Source: Eopsaltria australis (taxonomy: Eukaryota; Chordata; Aves; Passeriformes; Petroicidae). Taken from it: 64,000 nucleotides of DNA. Position 1 is the stretch's first letter, and every line of letters starts with the position of its first letter. Below the pieces are notes generated by a model. The model was not told the DNA's origin. It searched no databases and saw only the letters and a program-made list of their open reading frames with translations. Positions 25,950 through 37,900 of the stretch are shown one piece after another. The position numbers and the translations under genes were made by a program. Location of the stretch: assembly GCA_034509425.1 (NCBI GenBank), contig JAVTVJ010000452.1, positions 682,001 to 746,000 of the forward strand. Direction: 5' to 3'.

Positions 25950-26740
25950 TGCCCCGACCGACCCCACGGGCCGCCCCTGGATACTGCCGGCCTGTCCTGT
26001 AATGTCAGAACGCTCAGAACGCGCAGGGAACACTGCCACTGTTACACAGCTCAGCTTTATTTAACAACCCGTAGGAAACCTCGCTCGCTGATGAACACCG
26101 AGAGACTGGAGAACACTCTCTGCTCAGCCGTCTGAGCTAATTGATGGTATAACCCTCCAGGGCCGGCACACGCCCAGCCGCGGCCCGGACGCGCCCCGGG
26201 CCGGCCGCTCCCCCCGCGGCGGGCACGGCGGGCTCCCTGCAGCGCTGCCCCGGCGCCGCCGGCAGGGGGAGCGCGGGGGCCGCGGCTCGGCAGGGCCGGG
26301 CGCTGAGGCGGCTCCCGGCCGGGATCACAGCGCGGCCTTCGCGGACAGGCCCGTTCCCGGCTGGTTCCTACTCCACAGCGGGGAGGCACTGCGGAAAGGA
26401 GCCCGTGTTGCTCAGCCAGAGCCACGTTCTTTCCACAGAAAGCGGCGGCTGGCGCGGAGAGGCGGGCAGGGCAGCGAGCCTCCTCGGTTCCGGGACCTGC
26501 TGTTCTTTTCCTAGGCAAGAACAGCTGGAATCCCAGGAATGCCATTTCAGACCATTCCCAGATGGTACTGAGCAAGTCGAAATGGCGTAATGAGTTGCAG
26601 GTGTCGAGGGTCGTCTCAGGGACGAAAGAGCGCACGAAGTGGTGCACAGGGAGTTTCTGTGTTTGGCGGCGCGGGGCTGGGCCTGGGGAAGCAGCTGGCC
26701 CGGGAAAAGGGCGTTCCGCCCAAGACATGGTCCACAGGAG
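25950..26740. promoter_or_regulatory. CpG island
   Basis: This is the only segment of the window with dense CpG, strongest at 26160-26350, where runs of CGGCC, GCGCCG and similar words follow one another. Flanks return to AT-rich DNA within about 100 bases on the right. CpG islands usually mark promoters, but no coding first exon with a recognisable product is visible on either strand. A long minus-strand open frame (26057-26743) is Pro/Arg/Ala-rich and fits GC composition rather than a protein. An octamer-like ATTTGCAT lies just to the right, near 26770. The left part has LTR-like signals, described separately. Confidence 0.75.
25998..26160 (-). mobile_element. LTR-like TATA, poly(A) signal and U5 end; possible ERVK-type LTR
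   Basis: Read on the minus strand, a TATA-like GGTTATACC (about 26146-26154) is followed about 90 bases on by a poly(A) signal AATAAA (26056-26061). A further 55 bases or so on, the segment ends in CTGACATTACA at 25998. That order and spacing (TATA, short R, poly(A) signal, short U5 ending in CA) is how retroviral LTRs are built, and passerine class II LTRs can be GC-rich. The U3 side would be the CpG-dense block to the right. I could not find the far boundary or a target-site duplication, and no internal retroviral sequence is seen. A cellular promoter with an unrelated AATAAA remains possible. Confidence 0.35.
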
Positions 26741-26760
26741 CACCTGGATCCAAGAACTGC

Positions 26761-29700
26761 ACTAATCATCATTTGCATAAGGGTTTTTTTTTTATTCCTT
26801 GGTGTACAAGTAAGAAGTGACCAGCAGTTTGGTGTCATTCGTACACACAGTAACAAACAGAAGAATTGAGTGTCCCATTCTAGGTCATAAACTGAGTAAC
26901 AGCCAGAATTCTGAATCTAGCCCACCTTCCTGGCCAACACCAAACACTGGTACCATACTTCTGCAGCGATTCACACCGTCACATCACACTGTTTGATGCT
27001 TCTCGTACTATTTTAAAACAGCTTTAATTTCATAGCATATCTGGCAAGATGTTAATCCTGAAATGTACCGTGCATTGGCAGAAAAGAGCTATTATCAGCT
27101 TGAGATACTAATTCTTATGTGCAATCTCAACAAATTTCCACAAACAGAGCTGGTACCGTGGTTCCATTAAAGCCAGTTCCTGCCATTTTAGCTGCTGCAG
27201 GACCATGTCAGCAGGTTATTGACAAGTTACAGGAACAGTGTTTTCCCATTCACAGCTGTAGTTTCTGCACTTCTGCTTGTAAAAGATAGATCCCGTTGAC
27301 ATCATCTGAATGTGTCTTCACCTAGTTACTATCTTACTAAAATAATTATGCCACTTTTTTGAGCAGCAAGAATTTTTGTCTCATACCTTCACACACATAA
27401 AAATCTCCTGCTTTCTAGACTGGACACAAATAAGCATTTATTTCATTAGGATCATGTCTTGGTTTTATTAACTGGCCTTTGTATTGCAGTTATAATTTCC
27501 ATATTCTTGGCAACGTGGGCTCCGATGTGTAAGTTCTTCAGATGGGTTCTTGGAATAAACAACACAGCTTTCTGAAACAGCCAAAAATAGCTGTTCTAAG
27601 CAGAGCCTTGGAATATGTGTGAGAGGCTGGAAGAAGTGGGGAAGGCAGCTCAGACTGGCCTCTGATGGATTTCCAAATCATATGAGCACCTTGTGGTGCA
27701 TAAGACATTTCAAAACCTCCCCTATGGAGGAAGGTACAGAAAGAAATTCACACTGAAATGCAAAGGAGGAACTTGCAAGTTTACATCCTTTCTGGGTTGA
27801 TTATGAAGTCGGTCAGGTAATTTCTAGTAAACTAAAAACTTTAAAAGGAAATTCCACTACCACTAAAATTCCTGTACATGAGTTAAGACTGCCATAGTTG
27901 AAGTTAATCCTTAGTTCCTGGAAGCCCAATAAAGGCAGCCCATTCTATATTGAGCAGAGCAATGCTAGAAGGCCTTTACCATGGAAAAACTATTGGTCAA
28001 TAGCTCCTGTAAAGGGAGTTATCTTTTGTCATTTGCAGTGGAAAAGGTTGAATTGAGAGGCAGTTTCATGCATCAAATGTATCTTTTTGCTCTTCTTGTT
28101 GTATTATTTTCTTTCAAACTATTTGTCATATAAAATACCAACAGTTTGATAAAGTGACTTGCCCTCCATTCAGGTGCTCTATCACAAGTGAGAATGGCTT
28201 TACTTATCCACTAGCAACTGACTTAGAGAAAAAGAATTTCAAAGAGTTCAAGAAAATCCAGGTCTTCATTTTCAGAGATGACCTGCAAAATACACTTCAA
28301 GAGCACAACAAGCAAACTAGGCGATGACTCTTGTGGTTGTCTGAGGTGAGTCACTGTTCTGCTTTCACCTTGACAGGAGAAAAAGCTGGATTTATCCTGG
28401 CACTGGTATGTTCTAGGTGGTAATTTGCCTTTGGGGATATTCGTGACGTATTTTGTTTCTCTCCTCCCTTGTTCCCTTTTTCTACACCCGTTTGTACTGT
28501 GCATTGCTTGTGACTGAGGCTTTCTTCAAAGCCTAGAGACTTTGGTTTATTGTACTCAATTTAATTTAATTTTCTGACCATTCTGCATGGAAGTACCAAA
28601 CAGTGTGTGCCTGTGCTTATTTATGAGCGACCCAGTGACTGAATCATGGCTTTACGAGAGTCAGTTCCTGGCCGAAAAGTTACATGAGTGACGACACCAG
28701 AGCTGCCATCACACTGGGCTGTAAGACAGCAATGAGATTGCAAGAGGAAAGCAGGTTTAGAAGTGAGAAGTAATTTTAACTGTGTGTGGAACTGTGCAAG
28801 AGTTCTTGGTATATGCAAGGCACTCATACCTGGCCTCTTTGCTGTGTATATTCAAGAGACAGCAGTGTGAATATTTAACTATCTATGCCTGCCTATATCA
28901 GGTCACAGAGGTCATGTACTCTGTGGGATTCACGCTGCATGATGAGAGTCTGTGCCTGTAACATCTGACTTCCCTTGCTGAGGAAGACAAGGCATATAAG
29001 AGTAGGCAGCACAGTCTGAAAAACTCCAGCTACTGTAACAGAAGTTACCTTAAGAAAACATCTCAAAAGGGAAGCCCTTTGAGGGATTTTCTGTTGTGGG
29101 CAACACCAAACTCATAATATGCAGAAGTGAAGGAGAACAGTAAGTATAGGAGTGCTTTGCCAACTATTAGATTCAGAGGCTTCTGTAAATTAAAGTGTCA
29201 TCAGAGATTTAGGTTTTCTTTTTCAATGTCTTTTTTTCACTGACACTGCTGTGACATCTCTGATGCTCTGTTTTGTTGCATACCAAAAAAATGTGTAAAT
29301 ATGGTAACATCAACAGAAGATGGTCCATTAAAAATGCAAAAAATACTCTTAGATTCACAAATAAGTGAATCTTGACCTTCTTGTAAGAGTTCTTTATGCA
29401 ACCTAAGATCCTTTTGGAGAGTTTCTAAATAGTTGGAGATTAGCATTGGAGCTTGGCATACCCTCCACCTCCATCATGGCCAATAGCAACACTCACAAAG
29501 AAAGCTAGAACATGGAATCCAAAAATCAAAACATGAGATGAATAAATTTGATGCCACTCTTCCTGTATGGGAAGTATGGGAAGAATAGCTCTGGGGAAAA
29601 GTGTAATTGATTTTTTTTTTAGTTTATCTAAGATTCTCCACTTTCAACAGAGTGGATTTTTAAGAAGGATCTTGTTCAGTTAATCAGGATCTGCTCTCAT

Positions 29701-32700
29701 AGCATGATGAAATTTAGGAACAGGCTGCTTCAGTGCTTCTTATGTCTCCAGACAGTAGTCAAAGAGTTGCAATATGTCATACAATATTAGAAAACGTCTT
29801 TCAGACATAAAAAGCTTTTTATTTTTATAAAGCTGGGTAGTTCTGCCTATCAGGGTTTTGCTGGTGACAATTAAGGTAGCAAAGATTAGTAGAGGAGGGA
29901 TTTTCACTTATCCCAGCAACCGTCTAGTTTTAGGCTGATGGGTGATAGGATGCTCTCCCTCCCACCTCCATTCTGGGACAGCAGAATAGGGTACAGAAAG
30001 TTTGGGTTGGGTGGACTGATGGGTTTACCCTCTGATTTTTTGAAAAGCTGTAGCAAAAAAAAAGAGCAAGCTTACAGTGATTCCTCCATTGTCCAGGAGG
30101 CATTGGCAAGGCATTCCTAACTCTGAAGTCTTCAGAAATGAAAACAATTACATTTCTTCTTGGTGAGTCCTGCAAACAGTCAAACCCACAGCAAGTACAA
30201 AGAAAATCCTTGTTGTCCAGAATCTATGACTTGTGGTGTTTAAACACTTGTGGTGTTAAAAGATGTGCCTGATTAAGTTATCCACCAGACTGCTCTAATA
30301 ACTTCAGCACGGAATGATCTGATGCCATATGCATGAGTTCAAAAGCTTCATTACCTCCTGGCATTCAGAAAAGCTGTTTCTGCTTTTCACTTCATTGTCA
30401 TTGTCTATCATTACTGACACTGATTAACCTGTGAGATGCTACAGAGATCACTCATGGGCTTTCTGGGCTGCTTCACACTCCAATGCTGGAGGAGTTTGCA
30501 AAGAATGTCTGTGTCTTGGGCAATATGGGCAGATAAATACCTGAGAAAAATTTACCCAAGTATGAGAAAAATACAAAATGCAAGTTAAGTATGTTTTGTG
30601 CCTGCCTCTGGGTCCTTTTCTGTCTCAATCTGAACTTAATATTGGCAAAGGATTTCACTCCAAAAAGCCTGTTTCTACTCATTAAAATTACCTAGACTTA
30701 GGTCATTAGCTCAGCGTGTGTGGTTAAGTTACATTCAGAAACTGAACCTTGTTCACTTTCCAAACAGTGCCTGTTTCCTTCTAGTGACTCTAATAAGAGA
30801 GCAGGCAACAAGCTCAGCAGTAAATGTCTGCACCTGATCAGATGGAACCCATCATCAGCAAAATTGTTGCCCCAGCTACAAGATAAGAGGCTTCTCAATC
30901 CCTACATTTTTCTTTGTGAATACATGTCTCTTTTGATCACTCTGCATAGTCACACTATTTCATTATGCTGGGTGTGTGATGGGAGGTGAAGACCTGAAAA
31001 TTAATCATTTGGGCTCACTTCAGTAAACCAAAGTGGACTTTTTTGATTGTGGCCTATGATAACATTTTATTTAGATTTTAAAAACAGCAGGAAAACGTTG
31101 AGATTTTTAATTAAACTTTTGTGGGAACATCTTGTTTTCTGGAGAACTACATGCTCACGTTTTTTCTTCATGTGTAATAAAAACAATATTGAAATGTTGG
31201 AACTTCGCTTGGTATTGAAACTGGGCTCTTTTTTACAGCATTAAAATCAGACTGAATTCAGCCAACTGGGTCACCAAGTTACAAAAGGACATTGCAGCAA
31301 CGGAGAACCTACCATATTTAAACAGCTTTGTTGTGCTTTCCTTTCACATTTGCTGTAGCAAACCATGATGTTGGTTACAATGAAATACTGGCCACAGCTG
31401 GATGACTGGGGTATGTTTTCTGACCATGGAAATGAATGGGATGGCCTGGCTTGCTTACAGCAGCACAGCTGGATCCATTCCACAGCATGGTCTTCACTAT
31501 ACCTTGTATTGCAGACAGTCTCTGACCTCGTGTTATCCCTCAACCCACTCCTGGCCACCTTCTGAAGCAGTGCTGGTTAAAAGGTTATGTGGCAAAAGTG
31601 GGTCAGGTAGGCGTCATTAAACACCAAACAGTACGACCGATAGATGTTACTTCTCAAGCCAATGCCTTGGCGCTGTTTAGCTTTTGCAGTTTGCTTTTAG
31701 TTCACTACAGCTGAGGAGAAGCCTCTCAGTAGTGTCGACTGGCTCGTAGCCACACCAGTAAAGGTTAGCTCCCTTCAGAGCAGGCATCCTTGTGCCTCAG
31801 TCATACCTTGGATGGCTCTAAAATGCTGCTGCTACATGATCTGCTGCTTTCAGCTGGAAGTGTTCAAATAAGGGAAGGTGCATTTTGCAGTTCTATCGGG
31901 GTGTTCTGGTAGCAATGGATGTAGTGTGTGTATTGCATGCCCAGGGATACACTGCAGCAGCGAGTGGAGGAAAAAAGTGCTGCTGTATTACAGAATGACC
32001 GTAGAGGGGAAAAGAGACAGCATAGTTCCATATATTTTGGGGAAAAGAGCCTGGAGTGAACTGATCCCAGAGCTATACCTGGGCTCTGTCCTTGCTAAAG
32101 CAGATAGGAGAGAAACAAACCAGGGCCATGCAGTGAAGCTACAGCTAAACAGACTGAATGATCAAAGTCTCCCCCCCTTTCCTGTGTGCATTTAGCAGCA
32201 GTAGCACCTTCAGATTGTAATAAAATGTTTAACAATGGTCTATCATTGGCTTTGGGAACTCCTTATGGATTGGAGAACTGCAATCTAATCAAACTATGCT
32301 TAGCTCATGAGTTCTTTAAAACCAAAACCTTCCAATGTCAAAATTTCACTTCTAATTTTAGGACAGCTCTCCTTAAAGGGAATGTACAGTTTCCACATGA
32401 AGAGTAATATAAATATTTGCCAATCCAAACTGGAGCATTTTTGTGTATGGTTTGTGGTCAGGCTTTGAAACAGCACTCTGTTGCATGGTAAAAGTCAAAG
32501 TGACACTATCATCTGTTCTGCAGAGATAGAGTTTTATTACAGTGGTGTCCAGTGAAGAGTCATCTTTAATAAAAGAGTCATAAATGTCTACTTTCAAAAG
32601 GTCTTATCTGAAACATTAAATTTATCTTCAGGCATGAGCTATAAAATAAGGCTGTGGCACTCAAGCATGATTTTATTCTTTGGCAGCACTGTAGACAGTA

Positions 32701-33160
32701 TGTTTAAATTTGAATTGGTTTACCCTGATTCAGTCCTTTTTGGTAACTTAAGAGATGCCACAAATTATGACACATTTTTATATTGCAAGATATTTTAACA
32801 GATTTCATAAAAATTCAAAGGCTGGTTTTATGCCTGTAATTTTAATGGACCAATAAATCTGTGAGCAGGGATGGTTTTTCACAGCCAAATTCAAGCTCTG
32901 TGCAAGCACATCATTTTCATTGTCTTTGTAAAAATATTAATTACTATAACTAAGATTCTGTGCAAAATCTTGTAGATATGGGTTTGTCATACTGGAAGAC
33001 ACCCTAAGAAATCATAGTGGGTTTTTCTACACTTTTACATTTAAAGAATGACTGGGGACTCCTCACAGAGAACTATGGTTCAGAGAAATAGCAATAAACA
33101 GTGTAATAAATATTAAATCATTCGAGATCTGTGTGATAGAATCTTATGTGAGTTAAGCCA
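26761..33160. other. Gene-free AT-rich interval
   Basis: No exon, RNA gene or named repeat is supported. Open frames up to about 105 codons (for example 31878-32195, plus) have no recognisable domain. Confidence 0.45.
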
Positions 33161-33164
33161 ACTG

Positions 33165-33756
33165 TATGTCCAGAAAGCCAACTGTATCCTGGGGTACATC
33201 AAAAGCAGCATGGCCAGGAGGTTGAGGGAGTGGATTCTACCCCTCTGCTCCAGTCTGGTGAGATCCCATATACAGTGCTGCATCCAGCTCTGGAGAGACA
33301 TTGACCTGTTGGAGCAAGTCCAGAGGAGGCCACCATGATGGTTAGATGGCTAGAGCACCTCTCCTGGGAGAATTGGTGTTGTTCAGCCTGGAAAACAGAA
33401 GGCTTCAGGGTGATCTAATTGTGTCCTTCCAGTAACTGCAGGGAACCTACAGAAAAACTGGAGAGGAACTTTTTACAAGAGCGTGTGGTGACAGGACAAG
33501 GGGGAATGGTGTCAAACTGAAAGAGAGTAGGGTGAGATTAGATATTGGGAAGAAGTTCTTTACTGTGAGGGTGGTGAGACACTGGAACAGGTTGCGCAGA
33601 GAAGTTGTGGATGCCCCATCCCTGAAAGTGTTCAATGCCAGATTGGATGGAGCACTAAGCATCCTGGTCTAGTGAAATGTGTCCTGTCCATGGCAGCAGA
33701 GTCAGAACTAGATGACCTTTAGCGTCTCTTCCAACTCAAACCACTTTATGGTTTAG
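33165..33756 (+). mobile_element. CR1 LINE fragment, ORF2 C-terminus plus 3' UTR
   Basis: The plus strand carries the CR1 3' region. It includes CAACTGTATCCTGGGGTACA, then TGGAGCAAGTCCAGAGGAGG, then GAAGAAGTTCTTTACTGTGA and ACACTGGAACAGGTTGCGCA, ending in TCCAACTCAAACCACTTTATG. The C-terminal ORF2 frame is interrupted by stops and indels, so this copy is inactive. Compared with the copy at 1.6 kb it belongs to a different CR1 subfamily, because the tail and internal wording differ. Confidence 0.93.
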
Positions 33757-34803
33757 TATGGGAGGTGATGGGGCAGGGCCTCTACCTGCCAGGCCAGGCA
33801 CAAGTAGATACTCACATCCAGGAGCAAGTCTCTGTTTTCCCAGACTGCTTCCCCAGAGCCAGCATCTGCACCTGCAGCCTACCTCCAAAATGCCTAGTGT
33901 AGGAGTTCTTTTCTTTCTTTTATACATCACCCAAAAACCTTATCTAATCCTTAGCGCTCCTAACACCCGGTCCACTCAGCACCACAGGCACTGCCTCCCA
34001 CCTGTCACTGCGTGTCTCAATGCCCAGTCCTGTGTGTAGTCCCTCATTCAAATCCATTATCTGCTGGTTGATCTTTGGTGCTGATCTGCAAAGCCATGTG
34101 ATTGCCAGCCACAGAGCCACAGGGCAGCAGAGGCATGAGCTGCTGTATAGCAGGGCCACCCCAGAAGATCCCCTGGCCATGCATTAGCCACTGTCACTAC
34201 ACTCTGTAGGTTGAGGTTTCCTTTTCAGTTGGTTTGGCAAAGACAGTGAGCACCAGAAATAAACCAAAAGAAGCTTCAAGGGGTGTGATGATGTGATTAT
34301 ATTACCAAAATGCAGCTTAGGATAGTTCATGCTAGGAATTAGATAACACAGAAGTACTTCGGTTTCTAGAAAGAACGGATATTGCAAAAATATTGTGATT
34401 AAGATAAAATGAGGAGTCATCTAAATGAGCTCGTTAGTCAAATCATCTACTGAAAAGGAATTGCATCTAAGCATTTTTAAAAAGCTAATAAGAAAGGAAA
34501 GCAACTGATTAGGATGTAGCTCTGCTGGCAGGGAAACAACCTTGAGTTACAGGAAACCAGGTATGAGAGGTATATGGCTAAAAACAAGGCAATACTTGTT
34601 CATTAGATTATGTAGGTAACAAGCATGCTAACAAATAGCTTGCCTTCACCTCTCCCTCGTCCCCATAATCCATGTACAGGCAAACATAACAGCAATATCA
34701 CTGTGTCTCTGTGACTGTTTTATCGCCCCTGAGTCCACATTTAAAAAAAAAAAAAAATGGGGAAGTTTGTTGGTCTCGCCGGATGGCAAAAATTTACCGT
34801 CTT
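33757..34803. other. Gene-free interval, moderately GC-rich at left
   Basis: The part 33760-34190 has somewhat higher GC and may be further decayed repeat. I cannot assign it. No exon is supported. A run of about 15 A is at 34742-34757. Confidence 0.45.
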
Positions 34804-34905
34804 TCACAGAATCATAGAATCATTAGGATTGGAAAAAACTTGTAAGATCACCACATCCAGCTGTTAACCCAGCACTGCCATATTGCCACTAAACCATGTC
34901 TGTGG
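34804..34905 (-). mobile_element. CR1 LINE 3' tip
   Basis: The segment begins CACAGAATCATAGAATCATT and continues through GGATTGGAAAAAACTTGTAA to GCCACTAAACCATGTC. That is the reverse complement of a CR1 terminus of about 100 bases. It is too short to carry any coding part. Confidence 0.88.
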
Positions 34906-37900
34906 AAAGGAACAGAGTAAAAGAAAACAAGTGGAGATATTAGGCTTCTGGGGGAAAAGGAAAAATTTCTATAAATAACCATGTCATTTGGTGGGAAGAT
35001 GCCAGCTGCAGGAGGCAGCTCCTTACTGGAGTTAACTACAGAGAGAAAGGAACACAGCACACATTCAGCATGCCAAAAAAGCAAGCCGCTGCCTCAGGAT
35101 TCCCCTTAAAAACTTTTGGACAGCACGTGGTGTTGCCAGAAGGGAAGGAATATTCACAGGGCGACAGACTGGTGATACCTACACTCCAGTTCCCAAGCCT
35201 GTTCCTGAAGTAAAATCCCACGTGCTTCCCTGTCACTTCTGTCTATACCACAAAACGAGCAGATTGTACTTGGATCTTAAAAATCCTGGTAATTTTTACA
35301 AATTTGCCCTATCCTCCATTCTAATTTCACAGTCCCCTGAGCACTTTTAGCTGCCTGTATCTGCACAGAAACGGTAAAGTTTCTTCTGCTGCTTAGCTGT
35401 GTTTCCTCCTACTTGAGAAAAAAAACTCATAATACACTTATTCATACTTAATTCTATTTAAGAAATTACATTAAGGGACACAGTCCTTTATGAAAATATC
35501 TACTAGCAATCTTTTTGTTTCAGAGGGCTCTTGACCAGAACAACTGATCAAATATACACCCCAAATGAGTTTTTGCAAAGGGAAAAATTCCAATTTTCCC
35601 ATTCCATACCTGATTTGAGTTGTATGTTGTAGCTGTGATCAACACTATCATGATTCAAAAGATAAAAACTACTGGAAAAAACTTACTGTCCTTTCTGGTT
35701 TGGCATCGGTTTGTCACTGATATTTCAGATAGATCTAATCAGAATGATGTATTCAGAGGTAATTATTTTTCCAAAAAGTTGCTACACAGTACATTAGCCA
35801 AGGAACAGCATTTTATTACCTAGGACTGCCTACACATGAAGGCTGAGAAGTTCACCCAAAAGAGGAAGTAGACATTTCTTATCACCCTTGACTTGCTTAC
35901 ATTCCTGTGGCTTACTGCATATCAGCAATAGATTCCTGCTAAGTATTTCCATCATTCAGATCCGTGTGTCATCGTCCAAAAATCCGGCTGGAGCTGGCCT
36001 GCAAAAGGGCAAACAGTGAGAGCACATGGAGCAGATCTGCCTGTAATCAATTGCTCTCTCCACTTGCGTACTTTATATGCCTCATTAAAAGTGAAAATGG
36101 GGGTTCATTCCTGCAAAACCCATTGGAGAAGAGCGATGAGTGTGTTCATCATGAGTGTCCCAGATGCCCAGATCCCTGAGACAGCTGGTGCTCTGTGGAA
36201 AATGGAACTATTACAACCTTGCCTGACTGCTGCAGCTTAAGAGCAGGAACTCCACGTGTGATCCTCTGGCAAACCCCAAATATCCATTTCAAAATCCCAG
36301 CAGCGTAACATGTGAGTGGGTAACCATCAGCTGAACCACTGCAAAGCCTCCCACCTACCTTCTGCAGAAAGCACCCAACTGGAAGGGGTAGTTTCCAACA
36401 GCAGGGTTCAGGCTAGATGGTCCTACACTTAAAGCCTCCTCTTCTCCTTACAGATGCTCCAAATATCCAGGGAGTTGGTATACCATATTGCTTTTCCTCT
36501 TCTGAAGGTTCCTTGTCTTGCTCCCTTCATGGGGTAGCATTAAGAAAAATAAAACCTGTAGAGGTATTTAATGTTTGGGTGTTTTTTAATTTAACGTCAT
36601 TAATCTTGCAATTTGCGTAGCTGGTAACTGGCTAAGAACATGATTGGTTAGCATGGCAAGAAACAGTGACTCAGACCTTCCTGACTAACCTTTGTCCTCC
36701 ATAGGACCAGTGACTTCAGTTCTACAACAAACCAGTAAAAATCATTCAGATGAGCATGCCCTGAGCAGTGCAGTCCATTGGGAAGCCCAGAAGGATCCCA
36801 GCCTGCAAAGGCCAGAACTTCTTTGGTGTTATCTATGCAAATTTCAAGGGGTTTTCCCATAAAATAACCCATAACCAGCAGAGAAGAGGAAGTCAGACTT
36901 CCTCACACAGCCACATGAAAGATGATTGACAGTAATGGCATTTACTGCATTGTGGTAGTTTCTCCCTTTATCACTCTCTGTTGCTCTGTAGTTCTGTCAG
37001 CGGTTCCCAGCACTGGCTGGCTTGCTCTTATCATTACAGCCTTACTGGAAACTTGTTCCCACTGTTATTCTTCACAGAATTCATAATTTGTTTTTATTGC
37101 ACCAGTTATTGTTGCACCAAGAAGTGCTTGTCAGGTGGAAATTCCCGACTTTTAACCAATTTACACAGATTACAGTCTATATTATATATGCCTAGTTTCC
37201 TTATAGGAAACTGGGAACAGGTTGTGCTTTTAGAATTACCTGGTTTACTTTCCCTGAGTTAGCATCCCCTGAAAATGAAAAGAAGCTGTGTTGAAACTGG
37301 AAAGGATAACCAGTTTTATAATGGGTTGTATGTCAGGTGATAACCTTGGTTATTGCCGTTTCTGTACTGAGGCTTAGCTCCCCAACATTGTGTGCAGCCA
37401 TCAGAGCCCAGAAACGTTTTTACCTGGACATTGCAATCAGCTGTTCCTCACACTGGCACTGCCACCATGGCACAGATATTGATTCCATGAATTTTCCATC
37501 TGAATTCTCTGGCATAATTCTCTCGTTCATGTTATCTGCTTAAAAGAGTACCTAGAATTAACCTTAAAGCTTCCTCTTCTGCAGTCAGCTAAAGCTAAAA
37601 ACAAAATTCTGGAATGAGACTTTACATTGAAATGGTTGCCATTGATGGTGAAGATCCAGTTAAAAATCAGTCCATGTATTCAGCTTGAAAACAAAAATTT
37701 TAAGAACGGGAACAATTTTCAGGGAGGTCCAGAAAAAGAATAACTGAGGAAAGAGATAATGAAAGAGATAAGATTATTGATTTCAGCTTTTAGATTGTTA
37801 CCTAAAAGGGAAGCAATTCTGACGAGTCAATAAATTAAAATTCACTTGAAAGACAAATACTGATACTATAGACCTTTTCCTGCCCAAAGACAGATTATGT

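Noticed and set aside
26057..26743. 228-codon minus-strand open frame in the CpG island
   Set aside because: Its Pro/Arg/Ala/Gly-rich composition mirrors the GC content, it has no domain, and it overlaps LTR-like signals. High GC alone removes stop codons.
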